A DNA stretch of 64,000 nt. Origin: Paenibacillus radicis (ex Gao et al. 2016). GTDB taxonomy: Bacteria > Bacillota > Bacilli > Paenibacillales > Paenibacillaceae. The DNA lies in assembly GCF_014641555.1 (NCBI RefSeq), contig NZ_BMHY01000009.1:1-64000 (forward strand). Direction: 5' to 3'. The stretch's first letter is position 1. Every line of letters begins with the position of its first letter. A program made the position numbers and the translations under genes. The notes beneath the pieces were generated by a model. That model had not been told where the DNA came from and did no database searches. It saw nothing but the letters and a program-made list of their open reading frames with translations. Shown here piece by piece: positions 34,472 through 43,414 of the stretch.

Positions 34472-35465
34472 TCTTCTCTCCTCCTGTTATCGCAAATGCC
34501 GCTTTGCCATTGCATTCCGCCGCCCGGAAAGCAATTAACTCGGCTGCGATACTGACTGCAATTTCGTCCGGCCCCTCAGCGCCAATATTAAGTCCAATGG
34601 GCGCGTGAACCTGACTAGGCAAGGGCTTGCCTTCCAGCAGTAAGGCAATGCGCCGGCTCGAGCCCATTACCCCAATGTAACTGACTTCATGTTGGACACT
34701 TAGCGCAACCATTTCGCGATCCCGCTGAAGCTGGTGGCTGCATACGATGACGTAATCTTGACTGCACAGCGGCAAATCAAGAATCAATTGAGCAGGTGCT
34801 CCCAACACCAACTCCGCCCCGGCAAACCGGTCTGGGACAAGCAGCGAGGACCGCCAATCGGCCACGAGCACGCGGAAACCGCTTTGCAGCAACAGATGGC
34901 TGATGGGCGGGCTGTCTGCTCCTGCGCCGAATAGAATAACCCGCTTCCGAGGCGTCATTTTAACGGTCAACAGGTATTGGAAATCTCCAACTCTTGCTCT
35001 CATATCTGCACTTGCCCCGCTGCCCCTAATCGCTTCCTCTTCGCTTAACAGCTCGTATCGAAGCTCACTGCCCTTTCTATAACGAAATAGAAGAATCGTT
35101 TCGCCTTCCGATACCCGTCCTCCCATTTGCAATAATGCTGACAGCAGCAGCGGAGTCATCGCCTCAAGCAATACCTCAATCACACCGCCGCAGCCAACGG
35201 CCTCGCCCCATATGACATCCTCGTCAGCATTCAAATTATACGTAATAATCTCCCAGCTCCCGGATTGCACAACTTCCCGGGTTCGCTCCTTCAAATCTCC
35301 CTCCAGACAGCCAGGGCTAATCGTCCCTACCGTCTCTCCATCGGCCAATAGCAGCATAGATGCCCCTGCCTTGCGGTAGGAGTGGCCCTTGACCGAAATA
35401 ATAGTCGCAAGCGCAGCAGGCTGCCGCCGTTGCTTGACCGCTTCCACGATTGGATGCATATCCAT
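34347..35465 (-). CDS. pucA: XdhC/CoxI-family molybdenum cofactor insertion protein
   Basis: A 372-residue XdhC/CoxI protein. The N-terminal XdhC domain has 'VKGHSYRKAGASMLLLADG' and 'ISPGCLEGDL'; the C-terminal Rossmann domain has 'LFGAGADSPPISHLLLQSGF' and 'SHQLQRDREMVALSV'. XdhC-type proteins sulphurate and insert Mo-cofactor into xanthine dehydrogenase. The ATG at 35465 has GGAGGAGG upstream. The last 41 codons overlap pucB in another frame and look like read-through rather than domain sequence; B. subtilis PucA is about that much shorter. Confidence 0.9.
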   Translation of the reverse strand: MDMHPIVEAVKQRRQPAALATIISVKGHSYRKAGASMLLLADGETVGTISPGCLEGDLKERTREVVQSGSWEIITYNLNADEDVIWGEAVGCGGVIEVLLEAMTPLLLSALLQMGGRVSEGETILLFRYRKGSELRYELLSEEEAIRGSGASADMRARVGDFQYLLTVKMTPRKRVILFGAGADSPPISHLLLQSGFRVLVADWRSSLLVPDRFAGAELVLGAPAQLILDLPLCSQDYVIVCSHQLQRDREMVALSVQHEVSYIGVMGSSRRIALLLEGKPLPSQVHAPIGLNIGAEGPDEIAVSIAAELIAFRAAECNGKAAFAITGGEKSASMRHLFGGGQEPQNGEAEAGHGAGVRRAAWQSGSAYSIR

Positions 35466-35511
35466 CGGACCTCCTCCTGATGTGAGCGAGAAATTGCGGG
35501 CTGGAACCATT

Positions 35512-36837
35512 CTATAGACGTCCCAGCAACTTTTTCAACGACCGGTCCGCTTCGCGAAGAACATGCGGCTTGTCGATTGTCAGCATGGTGCGCCCTTTCA
35601 TAACAAGCTCTCCGTTAATCATAACCGTATCGACATCGCCCCTCGTTGCGGCATAGACGACACGGGAATACCAGTCCGCGTCAAATGATGGATAGACGTG
35701 GAAATCCTCCAAATCGAGCAGCTGCCAATCCGCCAGCTTCCCGACTTCAATACTCCCGATCTGATCCTCCATCCCAAGCACCTGCGCACCGCCCATCGTC
35801 GCCATCCGCAGGACGGTACGAGCATTCATGACAGTCGGGCCATGCTTTACTTTCTGAATAAATGCAGTTAGTCGCATCTCTTGAAACATATCGAGGTTAT
35901 TGTTGCAAGGAGCACCATCCGCGCCAATTCCGACCGGTATGCCGGCAGCCAGCAAATCCGGTACTTCCGCAACACCGGACGCCAGCTTCAAGTTGGAGCC
36001 CGGACAATGCGTCACTTTTACGCCGCGTTCCTTAATAATCCGTTTTTCTTGTTCATTCAGCCAAATGCTATGTGCCAATATGAGATTCGGGCGGGCCAGC
36101 CCGATATGATCCAAGTACACGACGTTCCGCATGCCGCGTTCCGCTTCGACGATCGCGATCTCACCCGTATTCTCGGATGCATGCGTATGAATGCGAACCC
36201 CGTATTGCTCCGCCAAATCACGAACGCCGACCAGCAGCTCTTCGGTGCAGGACACAACAAAACGAGGACAAAAAGCATATTGAATGCGTCCCTCTGCTGC
36301 ACCATGCCACTTCTCCAGCAGCCGGACGCTTTCCGTCAAGGAATCTGATGTTCTCTCCTGCAAGGCTAGCGGAACTTCCGCCCCATGATCCATCATCACT
36401 TTGCCGGATATCGCACGTATACCGCTCTCGGCAATGGCTTGAAATGCCGATTCCGTATGATGCACCGTCTCCATATCCAATAGAGTCGTCGTTCCGCTCC
36501 GGATCAACTCCCCGATACCCAGCAATGCAGAATAATAGATTGAATCCTCATTATGCGCTGCCTCCAGCGGCCAAATCCGCTGTTTCAGCCAATCGATCAG
36601 CTCCAAATCATCAGCCCGGCCGCGAAACAGCGTTTGACAAAGATGGATATGCGTCTGGATGAACCCCGGCAGCAGCACCTTTCCTCCCGCATCAATCACG
36701 ATATCCGCCCGCTCAGGCGAGATGCCGCTGCCGATTTCGACAATATGTTCATTTATGACGAGTACATCGCCGGCAACAATTTCTTCTTTGTCATTCATCG
36801 TTATAATCATGGCATTGCGAATTAGTGTAGCCGCCAT
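35512..36837 (-). CDS. Amidohydrolase, purine deaminase-like (TrzA/SsnA family)
   Basis: A 441-residue cytosine/guanine deaminase-type amidohydrolase. Metal motifs are 'PGFIQTHIHLCQTLFRGRAD', 'RIHTHASENTGEI', 'LILAHSIWLNEQE' and 'VGIGADGAPCNNNLDMF'. The family includes guanine, 8-oxoguanine and 5'-deoxyadenosine deaminases. Its place in the puc region makes guanine to xanthine the most likely reaction. Sequence alone does not separate guanine from 8-oxoguanine. It is two bases from the frame before pucA and 43 after pucR. Confidence 0.85.
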   Translation of the reverse strand: MAATLIRNAMIITMNDKEEIVAGDVLVINEHIVEIGSGISPERADIVIDAGGKVLLPGFIQTHIHLCQTLFRGRADDLELIDWLKQRIWPLEAAHNEDSIYYSALLGIGELIRSGTTTLLDMETVHHTESAFQAIAESGIRAISGKVMMDHGAEVPLALQERTSDSLTESVRLLEKWHGAAEGRIQYAFCPRFVVSCTEELLVGVRDLAEQYGVRIHTHASENTGEIAIVEAERGMRNVVYLDHIGLARPNLILAHSIWLNEQEKRIIKERGVKVTHCPGSNLKLASGVAEVPDLLAAGIPVGIGADGAPCNNNLDMFQEMRLTAFIQKVKHGPTVMNARTVLRMATMGGAQVLGMEDQIGSIEVGKLADWQLLDLEDFHVYPSFDADWYSRVVYAATRGDVDTVMINGELVMKGRTMLTIDKPHVLREADRSLKKLLGRL

Positions 36838-36880
36838 AAGAACCGCTCCCTCTTCATCGATCCCTATGCGCTGTCCGTTA

Positions 36881-38461
36881 TCAGGCGTGGTCCTTGTTCA
36901 GCAGCCTGCGGAACATAAAAGCGATTTTCAGCCGCAGCAGATCGTTCATCTTTTTCAAATCGACATTCAATATTTCACTCAGCTTCTCGATCCGATAAGT
37001 GGCTGTGTTGCGATGAATAAACAGTTTTTTTGCCGTTTCATTAAGCTGGCCGTCATTGTCCAAATAAGCTTCCAGCGTGCGCAGCATCTCGCCTGCATAA
37101 TCCGGGGCTTTGTTCAACACACCGCCTAGCCATCGGTTGCAAAAGGCTTCCATCCGTTCCTTGGATACATGCTCGAAGAGCAGCGCAAGATCCATCGTCT
37201 CGAACCTTACGATCCGTTGCTGAGCCTTCCATTCTCCCGCCAGCCGCAATGTCTGCCTGCATTCCTCGAATGCTTCAAGCAGCTGCTCGGTTTTTTTCTT
37301 CTTCCTGCTTATCGCCGCTCTGGGCATCTCACTGGCGTCCCGGAAATGTGTTGCGAAACATGCTCCAATTGATGCATCAATCTCTTCTTCCGTTATCCCT
37401 TCGTGCGGCAATACCGACAACAGCCCCTCTTCCATTACAATATGCAAACCATTCAGCCGTTGAAGTCGACTATGGCTTAAATAATCCGATTTCAACCGGT
37501 CAAGCCGCCCCGTCTCCGCCCCTGAGGATGCCGTCCAATTCGTCAATACGCAGCTGTAGCTTTGCCGGAGCAGATCGATTTCCCAGCGGTCGGCATAGTC
37601 TGTAACTGTATCGATTGGCAGCCCGTTTTGCAAATAACGCTTAATGATGACCCCAAAATCCTTTTGTGCCGACAGCTCGAAAAAATCTTCATATTTCATA
37701 TTCATATGATAGGAAAGCAGCTCTGAAGCCTGCAAATACAGGCTTTCTTCCGGCGTAGACAAAAACAGCTGCGGATTGAAAAATAGCACAAAACCGGTAC
37801 AGCGCGAATTCTTCATCAGCGGAATCCGATAAGCCTGCCAGCGCTCGCTTTTCATCCACTTTTGCTGCTGCGGCCATGGCCAGCTCTCCAACAGCTCCCT
37901 ATCATCCAATTCCGTTCCGTTATGCACCATCTGTCCTCGCGAGCCGGCCACCGCTACTGGATAGCCGATAATGTCTTCCACCGCATGGAATAATTCGCTC
38001 ATGTTCTCCGTCTTCAGCGCAAATCGCATTAGACGAATCTGCTTATCCAGCACATCCTGAAGCACACCCGTATTCCGCTTCATTTCTTCCCGGAACAATC
38101 CGTTCATCTGATCAGAGAACGTAAACGCATAGGGCAGCTCGATCAACGGAAAACCAAGCTCATTGGCTCTGGCAATCAAATTGTCCGGAATTGCATCCCA
38201 GAACCGGCCAAGCTTAATGCCAAGCGCGGACGATCCTCGCTGATTTAGACGACAGATCAGTTCCGCCGCTTCCTGAGGCTGGTCTTTGATGAAATAAGCG
38301 GTGGTGAACAGCATTTCCCCTTCTTTGATCCAATCCGTAATGTCAGGCGCATCCATGACGTTGACAGATTTGACGATCCGGCTTCTCCCGGCTGTTCCAG
38401 CCACTAACTTACCTTCCGACAATGGATATACCGCCAATGCCTGCTCGACTGTTAAATGCAT
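36881..38461 (-). CDS. pucR: PucR-family transcriptional regulator of purine catabolism
   Basis: A 526-residue regulator: N-terminal PucR domain ('MHLTVEQALAVYPLSEGKLV', 'VMDAPDITDWIKEGEMLFTT') that probably senses the ligand, a long GGDEF-like middle region, and the C-terminal HTH_30 domain with 'QLNETAKKLFIHRNTATYRI'. PucR of B. subtilis switches the puc genes in response to allantoin-related effectors and nitrogen state. The ATG at 38461 has GGAGG seven bases upstream. First gene of the pucR-deaminase-pucA-pucB unit. A 19-base palindrome lies 28 bases before the start. Confidence 0.93.
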   Translation of the reverse strand: MHLTVEQALAVYPLSEGKLVAGTAGRSRIVKSVNVMDAPDITDWIKEGEMLFTTAYFIKDQPQEAAELICRLNQRGSSALGIKLGRFWDAIPDNLIARANELGFPLIELPYAFTFSDQMNGLFREEMKRNTGVLQDVLDKQIRLMRFALKTENMSELFHAVEDIIGYPVAVAGSRGQMVHNGTELDDRELLESWPWPQQQKWMKSERWQAYRIPLMKNSRCTGFVLFFNPQLFLSTPEESLYLQASELLSYHMNMKYEDFFELSAQKDFGVIIKRYLQNGLPIDTVTDYADRWEIDLLRQSYSCVLTNWTASSGAETGRLDRLKSDYLSHSRLQRLNGLHIVMEEGLLSVLPHEGITEEEIDASIGACFATHFRDASEMPRAAISRKKKKTEQLLEAFEECRQTLRLAGEWKAQQRIVRFETMDLALLFEHVSKERMEAFCNRWLGGVLNKAPDYAGEMLRTLEAYLDNDGQLNETAKKLFIHRNTATYRIEKLSEILNVDLKKMNDLLRLKIAFMFRRLLNKDHA

Positions 38462-38488
38462 GGCAGAACCTCCGCTCAATGGCATTCA

Positions 38489-38507
38489 ATGTTATATTAG
38501 ATAACAT
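38489..38507. promoter_or_regulatory. 19-base palindrome upstream of pucR
   Basis: Perfect 7-base arms (ATGTTAT and ATAACAT) around a 5-base centre, 28 bases before the pucR ATG. Its place suits an operator for autoregulation. No copy is seen before bmp. Confidence 0.5.
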
Positions 38508-38628
38508 ATTAATCGAGAAACCCTTTTTCCACAATACAAAATGTTCAAATTTTCAGATTTCATGAAGCAATTCAAGCCTAAATATCACACACTTATAACA
38601 CGGGAATCTGACTGCTAGCTGTATGGTT

Positions 38629-38695
38629 GAGTTCATTAACCAATCCACAACTGCCAGAGCACGGTGTTGTGGATTCCATGACGGCTATTGAACTC
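38629..38695. repeat. Long stem-loop upstream of the repeat array
   Basis: Two nested pairings: GAGTTCA (38629-38635) with TGAACTC (38689-38695), and AATCCACAAC (38642-38651) with GTTGTGGATT (38666-38675). No gene lies here. It ends 24 bases before the four-box repeat and might belong to a noncoding RNA or a decayed element. The rest of 38508-39016 holds no supported gene. Confidence 0.5.
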
Positions 38696-38718
38696 ATCCA
38701 ATTACGCTCGTGGCATAA

Positions 38719-38904
38719 CAAAATGTAAAACTGCAGGTTGTTGGTCAATATCTCAACGATTTATCGCATCAAAATGTAAAAGTGCAGGTTGATTCATCTG
38801 AATTTCCACTTATAGGAATAATTATCGGATTTCAAATGCACTTTTACATTTTGAGGATGTTTTATTGCCTTTTGCGGCTCATCAAAATGCACTTTGGCAT
38901 TTTG
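38719..38904. repeat. Four-box intergenic repeat, full copy 1
   Basis: A 186-base element with four boxes. Boxes 1 and 2 read CAAAATG(T)AAAA(C/G)TGCAGGTTG, with anchors at 38719 and 38770. Box 3 is inverted (TGCACTTTTACATTTTG, ending 38853). Box 4 is a self-complementary unit, CAAAATG to CATTTTG over 22 bases (38883-38904). Box 2 pairs perfectly with box 3 over 17 bases. The outer ends CAAAATG and CATTTTG are inverted copies. The same layout recurs at 58404-58589. Confidence 0.8.
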
Positions 38905-39016
38905 TTTCTAGTGTGGCATGGGACGATCGCTATATGAGGTAAATAAGAGGGGTCTATCTTTTAAACCTATGAGTCAGAAGCTGAAGTTGACGGGGATTAT
39001 ATGGGTTAGAAAAAGA

Positions 39017-39057
39017 AAAAAACCTCCAACCCCAATTACATGGGTTGAAGGTTCTTT
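39017..39057 (-). terminator. Rho-independent terminator of the stalk/PKD gene
   Basis: Minus-strand stem GAACCTTCAACCC pairing with GGGGTTGGAGGTTT, followed by a T-rich run, 24 bases after the stop. Confidence 0.75.
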
Positions 39058-39080
39058 TGCAAAACGGTTGCATCCGAATC

Positions 39081-41042
39081 TTAATATTTCAACTCAGGAA
39101 GAGGCAGGAACAACAGATTGAATGGCAGATTGCTTCCGGATGCCGGTGTAAACGCAATCGTTACTTGTTCAGCACTGTCTCCCGTCCGGTAAAGGACACC
39201 AACGTCGTTTGCATTGCTCAAAATCGTCGTCGTCGTCGTGTAGACGAGCTTATTATTGACCAGGAATGCGCCGCCATAATGTCCGCCCCGCGGATTAAGC
39301 AAAATGAGCGTATGCGGCTGTACGTTGTACAGGCGCAGCACATAGTAAGCACCATTGTTGCCGTCGTTCGACATAATATCGCCAGTCGTCACATCATAAC
39401 CGGACAGGCGGGAGTCTACTACTTTATCGGCCAAAATCATACGCGCTGGCTCATTGCCAATCGTATCGAGTACATGGATGTTGCGGTTTGCGTCATGGAA
39501 CGTGCCGCGAACATGCTTGCCGTCACGCGGAAGCTGCTGCAGGTGCGGAAGCTCAGCTAGAACATCCTTGTCAGCATCTACAACAACGACGCTGAATTTA
39601 ATCGGTGCCGAAGTCGATACGTCGGAATACATCGTAACCACTCGGTCTTGCGCCAGCTTGACGTCGCTCAGTTTGCTGAGCACGACACGGCTTTCGCCTG
39701 CTGGAATTTTCGTTACTTTGTTCAAGGATGGCTGCGTGCGGCCAAACAGATAGTTGCCGACTGCGGCTTTGCCTGTTTGCGATACGTATGGCGCAGGACC
39801 GCCAACGCCAACGCGTTCCTCGGTTACTGTTGCTTCTTCAGCATTCTCGTTGGTCGCAATGATATAAATGCGAACCGGGTTAGCGCGGTTATTCTGATTG
39901 TGGGTCAAGAAACGAACATTGCCCGACGCGGTATCAGAGTAATAAATACCCTCTTCGTCAATATGCTCAGGGCTGTTGCTGCGGATCAGCGTTTGCTGAC
40001 CAACGACGGACAATTCATACGATACCGTCGGAAGCTTCAGAACGCTTGCTCCGTCGATTTGGTATTTGTCGCCGACTTCAGTAAACAGCATGTCGAAATC
40101 CTGCTTGCTGTACAGCGTCTCATCCTCGATCATAATCGTTTTCGAAAATTCGCCGACTGCGCCATGCGTATCGGTAACTTTCAGCGTAATTGTCTGCGGA
40201 CCTGGTGTGAAGAAGCCTTTGGCGTTATTCGTCCATTCCGTCTTTTTAATCTTGTTCTCGTCATCGGTGCTGTGGTCGGTATAATGGATCATCTCGCCCA
40301 TTTTGTACGAATTTTTATCGGTCGTAAAGTTCGCGACCGGCGGCAAATTCGGCTGTTTGACTACGACGTTCACAGAGAATGGATCGCTCCATACACCGTT
40401 CTCATCCTGCACCCAGCGGGTTACCTTATAAGCTCCCGGGCTGTCAAAGGTAGAGGCTTGTCCTTCCCATCGCTCATCGGCGATGAGCAGTCCTTTCGGA
40501 TGGGAAGCTTTATCGATGTAAGAAACCTCTGTTTCACCAGCATAGATTGTCGCTGGCGATACTGCGAATGCCGCAACCGGCTTCACTGTCCAATCCAGCG
40601 TAATTTTCTTCTGCTCAGCGTTGCTGCTGATTTTCATGCCGTAAGGCTTGAGCAGCGAGCGAAGCGGAATCATTAACGTGCCCTGTTGTACGAAAGGCGC
40701 ACCGTCAAGCTTGGTCGAAGCTCCATTGATTTTGTAGGCAGTACTGCCAGCTTTGTAGCGAAGCTCCTGCTGGCCTGTCGTCAATATGTACTCTTTCAGC
40801 TTCGAATCATAAACAACATTGCCGTAAAGACGTTCAGCAATCGAACGGGCGGCGACGTAAGTTACCCCCTTCTTTTCGGTTAATGGCTGTGAAGCTTTGA
40901 AAAGTTTGCCGTTATGGTACATTTGGTTCGTTTTTTGGATCAGTACCAACTGATCCTGGAGTTGACCTTGCGCTTGGACCGGAACGGCCATGGCAAAGAG
41001 GAACAATGCGACAAGTGCGACTAAGCTGACTTTTTTACCCAT
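39081..41042 (-). CDS. Secreted stalk-domain / PKD-domain protein
   Basis: A 653-residue exported protein. Sec signal peptide ending near 'AMAVPVQAQG', then a copper amine oxidase N-terminal-like 'stalk' domain (about 25-150, 'YVAARSIAERLYGNVVYDS', 'LMIPLRSLLKPYG'), a PKD-like region (about 220-315, 'PPVANFTTDKNSYKMGE') and a long C-terminal beta-rich part of unknown family with 'IYIIATNENAEEATVTEERV' and 'VLRLYNVQPHTLILLNPRGG'. Likely a cell-surface protein. No enzyme motif or anchor is seen. The ATG at 41042 follows AAGGAG; the 28-codon upstream extension is unlikely. Monocistronic. Confidence 0.85.
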   Translation of the reverse strand: MGKKVSLVALVALFLFAMAVPVQAQGQLQDQLVLIQKTNQMYHNGKLFKASQPLTEKKGVTYVAARSIAERLYGNVVYDSKLKEYILTTGQQELRYKAGSTAYKINGASTKLDGAPFVQQGTLMIPLRSLLKPYGMKISSNAEQKKITLDWTVKPVAAFAVSPATIYAGETEVSYIDKASHPKGLLIADERWEGQASTFDSPGAYKVTRWVQDENGVWSDPFSVNVVVKQPNLPPVANFTTDKNSYKMGEMIHYTDHSTDDENKIKKTEWTNNAKGFFTPGPQTITLKVTDTHGAVGEFSKTIMIEDETLYSKQDFDMLFTEVGDKYQIDGASVLKLPTVSYELSVVGQQTLIRSNSPEHIDEEGIYYSDTASGNVRFLTHNQNNRANPVRIYIIATNENAEEATVTEERVGVGGPAPYVSQTGKAAVGNYLFGRTQPSLNKVTKIPAGESRVVLSKLSDVKLAQDRVVTMYSDVSTSAPIKFSVVVVDADKDVLAELPHLQQLPRDGKHVRGTFHDANRNIHVLDTIGNEPARMILADKVVDSRLSGYDVTTGDIMSNDGNNGAYYVLRLYNVQPHTLILLNPRGGHYGGAFLVNNKLVYTTTTTILSNANDVGVLYRTGDSAEQVTIAFTPASGSNLPFNLLFLPLPELKY

Positions 41043-41132
41043 TACAATCTCCTTTTTTGTGTAATATTTTCTGAACTGCATTTGAACCGACAAACTATGA
41101 ACGCAAACGGGAGGAAAAAGTTGCACAATAAA

Positions 41133-41648
41133 TTAGCGAAAAATCGCGGACACGATATAATCCATAATGAGCTTTCTCGACAAAATTGCTGCATTTCTGC
41201 CCGTAATCTGTTTACAAATGACGGCAGTAAGCCGTTCTGAGGTTGCAACCAGCAGTATTTGACGGCCATGCCCGAACGCAAAAAGGCAGTCGAATGCGCC
41301 ATTTTGCGACGCAGGCGATTGCCACCAATGAAAGCCGTATAAGCCAAGGGGTGTATTACATTTGTGCACGGTGATGACATTTGGTTGATTGCCAGACCAG
41401 TCTCCTCCGCGCAATTACAAGAGGCCCAGCTTGGCCAATCACGGCCATAGAGCTGAAGCCCCGTTCCCCTTCGTTTATGCCCCGACGTTCCCGTCGACCG
41501 ATTTCATCCGTCATTCCGGCAGCATCTGCTCCATCGCATGCAAGGATGAAGCCGACAAGCCGGATTCGACGGGCGAAGCTGTCCGCACAAAAGGATCGTC
41601 GAGGGGGCCCGCCATAGGGAAGATACCGCTTTTCCAGGATGTGTTCAT
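41133..41648 (-). pseudogene. Serine hydrolase (beta-lactamase-related) pseudogene
   Basis: In one minus-strand frame, starting 6 bases after the MFS gene, lies 'FVRTASPVESGLSASSLHAM', like the start of class-C beta-lactamase-related hydrolases. It is interrupted by TGA and TAG codons. Further on come 'LAKLGLL', a TAA, 'LRGGDWSGNQ', 'LYGFHWWQSP', 'FAFGHGRQILLV' and an ending 'LIMDYIVSAIFR', which correspond to the last quarter of such proteins. The SxxK active-site part is missing, and the whole is 516 bases against an expected 1.1 kb or more. So it has an internal deletion plus nonsense mutations. It fills the gap between the stalk gene and the MFS gene. Confidence 0.7.
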
Positions 41649-41653
41649 GCCAT

Positions 41654-43060
41654 TTATGCGTTAGTAGGCTGCGGTTCTGCCGTCTGCTGCATTTTCGGCA
41701 AGCTGAATGCGGCAAACCAGACAAAGACCGATAATACGGTTAAAATGATAAAAATGCGATGCAGGCTTGTCTCCAGCAGAGCAGCGTCAATCGTTTCCGC
41801 GCTGCCCGTATGCAGGAGAAGCCCAAAGAACGCGATGCCGATCGTCTGACCGAGCGTACGGATAAAATTGTTGCTGGCAACGGCCGCGCCGCGCAGCTCC
41901 CAATTAACCGCAGATGAGACGGCTACTGTAAAGCTTGTCAATGAAAGACCAAAGGATAAACCGGTCAAAAACGTGTAGCACATAAAAAGTATAATTGGCG
42001 TGCTGCTGTTCATAAACATAAAGCCTAGGCTACCGCAAATAAGGAACAATGCACCGGTAAGGGCAATTCGGCGCAAGCCGATTTTGGCAATCCAGTTGCC
42101 AGCCAGTATGGAGCCTAGCGGCCATGATACGGAAAGCGGAATCATCGCCAGACCGGAGTAAGTGGCGCTTTTCCCAAGCACGCCTTGGAGCCATAGCGGC
42201 AAGTAAAAGATCGTAACGACATTGATGACGCACAGCAGGAAGCTGACTCCATTGACAGCGCTGATTGTCCGCAGCTTAAACAATTTAAGCGGGATGATCG
42301 GCTCCGGCGATTTTTTCTCAATTATGAAAAACATACCTAAAAACAATGCCGCAACCGCAAATAGCAAGCCGATAACGAGCGGTTCCGCTCCTGAGGCGCC
42401 ATCCTCATTGCGGAGCAGCGTCAATGCATACAGGAAGCTGAACATGCCGATCGAGAAGGTCGTGATGCCTGCATAATCGATATGCCGTTTCTTCTTCTCG
42501 AAGCTTTCTTTAAAGGAAGACAGCAGAAGCGCTATAGCGATAATACCGAATGGCAGATTCATATAGAAGATAGCCCGCCACGATACATAATCGACCAACA
42601 AGCCGCCCAGCAAAGGCCCGGATATACCTGCGATGCCCCAAATACTCGACATCCAACCTTGTACTTTGGCTCTTTGCTCATACGAATAAAGATCCCCTAT
42701 AATAGTATATGGAATCGTCGTCAACGCCCCGGCTCCTAAACCTTGCAAGGCGCGGAATAAAATTAATACTTCCATGGACTGGGCGAGTCCAGACAACATA
42801 GAGCCGGCCAGAAAAATAATAGCACCGATCATAAACATTTTTCTTCGTCCGTACAGATCGGAGAGCTTTCCGTAGATTGGCGTCGTAATGACCGTTGCCA
42901 ATAAATAAATCGAAATGACCCAGCTGTATTGCTCAATGCCTTGAAGCTCTTTGGTGATGCTTGGCATAGCCGTACTTACAATCGTCCCTTCGATAGCCGC
43001 CAGAAAAGTAGCGACAAAGAGGGCGATCGTGACGCTTCGCCGATTGCTGTTGTTATTCAT
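41654..43060 (-). CDS. MFS drug exporter, DHA2 (EmrB/QacA) family
   Basis: A 468-residue membrane protein with about 14 helices. Early motifs are 'FLAAIEGTIVSTAMPSI' (DHA2 motif D1), 'GKLSDLYGRRKMFMIGAI' (MFS motif A) and 'GIAGISGPLLGGLLVD' (antiporter motif C). It should export hydrophobic drugs or metabolites by proton antiport. The ATG has GGAAATGC-type weak upstream purines. No regulator gene is fused to it; the neighbouring serine-hydrolase pseudogene and the small sigma-like gene are on the same strand. Confidence 0.92.
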   Translation of the reverse strand: MNNNSNRRSVTIALFVATFLAAIEGTIVSTAMPSITKELQGIEQYSWVISIYLLATVITTPIYGKLSDLYGRRKMFMIGAIIFLAGSMLSGLAQSMEVLILFRALQGLGAGALTTIPYTIIGDLYSYEQRAKVQGWMSSIWGIAGISGPLLGGLLVDYVSWRAIFYMNLPFGIIAIALLLSSFKESFEKKKRHIDYAGITTFSIGMFSFLYALTLLRNEDGASGAEPLVIGLLFAVAALFLGMFFIIEKKSPEPIIPLKLFKLRTISAVNGVSFLLCVINVVTIFYLPLWLQGVLGKSATYSGLAMIPLSVSWPLGSILAGNWIAKIGLRRIALTGALFLICGSLGFMFMNSSTPIILFMCYTFLTGLSFGLSLTSFTVAVSSAVNWELRGAAVASNNFIRTLGQTIGIAFFGLLLHTGSAETIDAALLETSLHRIFIILTVLSVFVWFAAFSLPKMQQTAEPQPTNA

Positions 43061-43165
43061 TGCATTTCCTTTCCGTCAATCTCGGTAATGGGAGAAATAG
43101 GCTGCATGCGTATGCTAATATCATCTGCCATTATCGGTGAAATATCAATCCTTAATCGCTATCGT

Positions 43166-43414
43166 TCACGAGGTCTTCATATATCGCGTGTTTTTCAATT
43201 GTTCGCAACATATTGGTCCTGCCGCACGTAATACATAACGATCTCTCTTGTTCTCCTCAAGCTTCCAGAAGTGATGATCGTTAAACAACTGCAGCAATAG
43301 CTGTTGCGCCGCCAAAGCGGCATTTTGTTCGTCGCGCAGCAAGGTGAAGCATATCGTATAACAGACCGGTTCGTACTTACGCAGCCGATCCACTTGGTTT
43401 TGAAATGGTAACAT
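43166..43414 (-). CDS. Small protein resembling sigma-70 region 2
   Basis: An 82-residue protein. 'RLRKYEPVCYTICFTLLRDE' and 'AAQQLLLQLFNDHHFWKLEE' resemble the region-2 helices of ECF sigma factors ('YEPVYRLAYRML...EDAVQEVFLKLW'). There is no region 4, so it cannot act as a normal sigma factor. The tail has a Cys pair. It may be a truncated sigma factor kept as a regulator, or a remnant. Purine-rich GGGCGGGA lies 8 bases before the ATG. Divergent from dedA. Confidence 0.55.
   Translation of the reverse strand: MLPFQNQVDRLRKYEPVCYTICFTLLRDEQNAALAAQQLLLQLFNDHHFWKLEENKRDRYVLRAAGPICCEQLKNTRYMKTS

Noticed and set aside
38719..38904. CRISPR-like array from repeated 20-base boxes
   Set aside because: Only four boxes, in mixed orientation, with unequal gaps and one self-palindromic box. 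No cas genes in the window.
41381..41724. Open frames of 78-122 codons around the serine-hydrolase remnant
   Set aside because: They are in other frames than the one carrying hydrolase motifs and show no family features.
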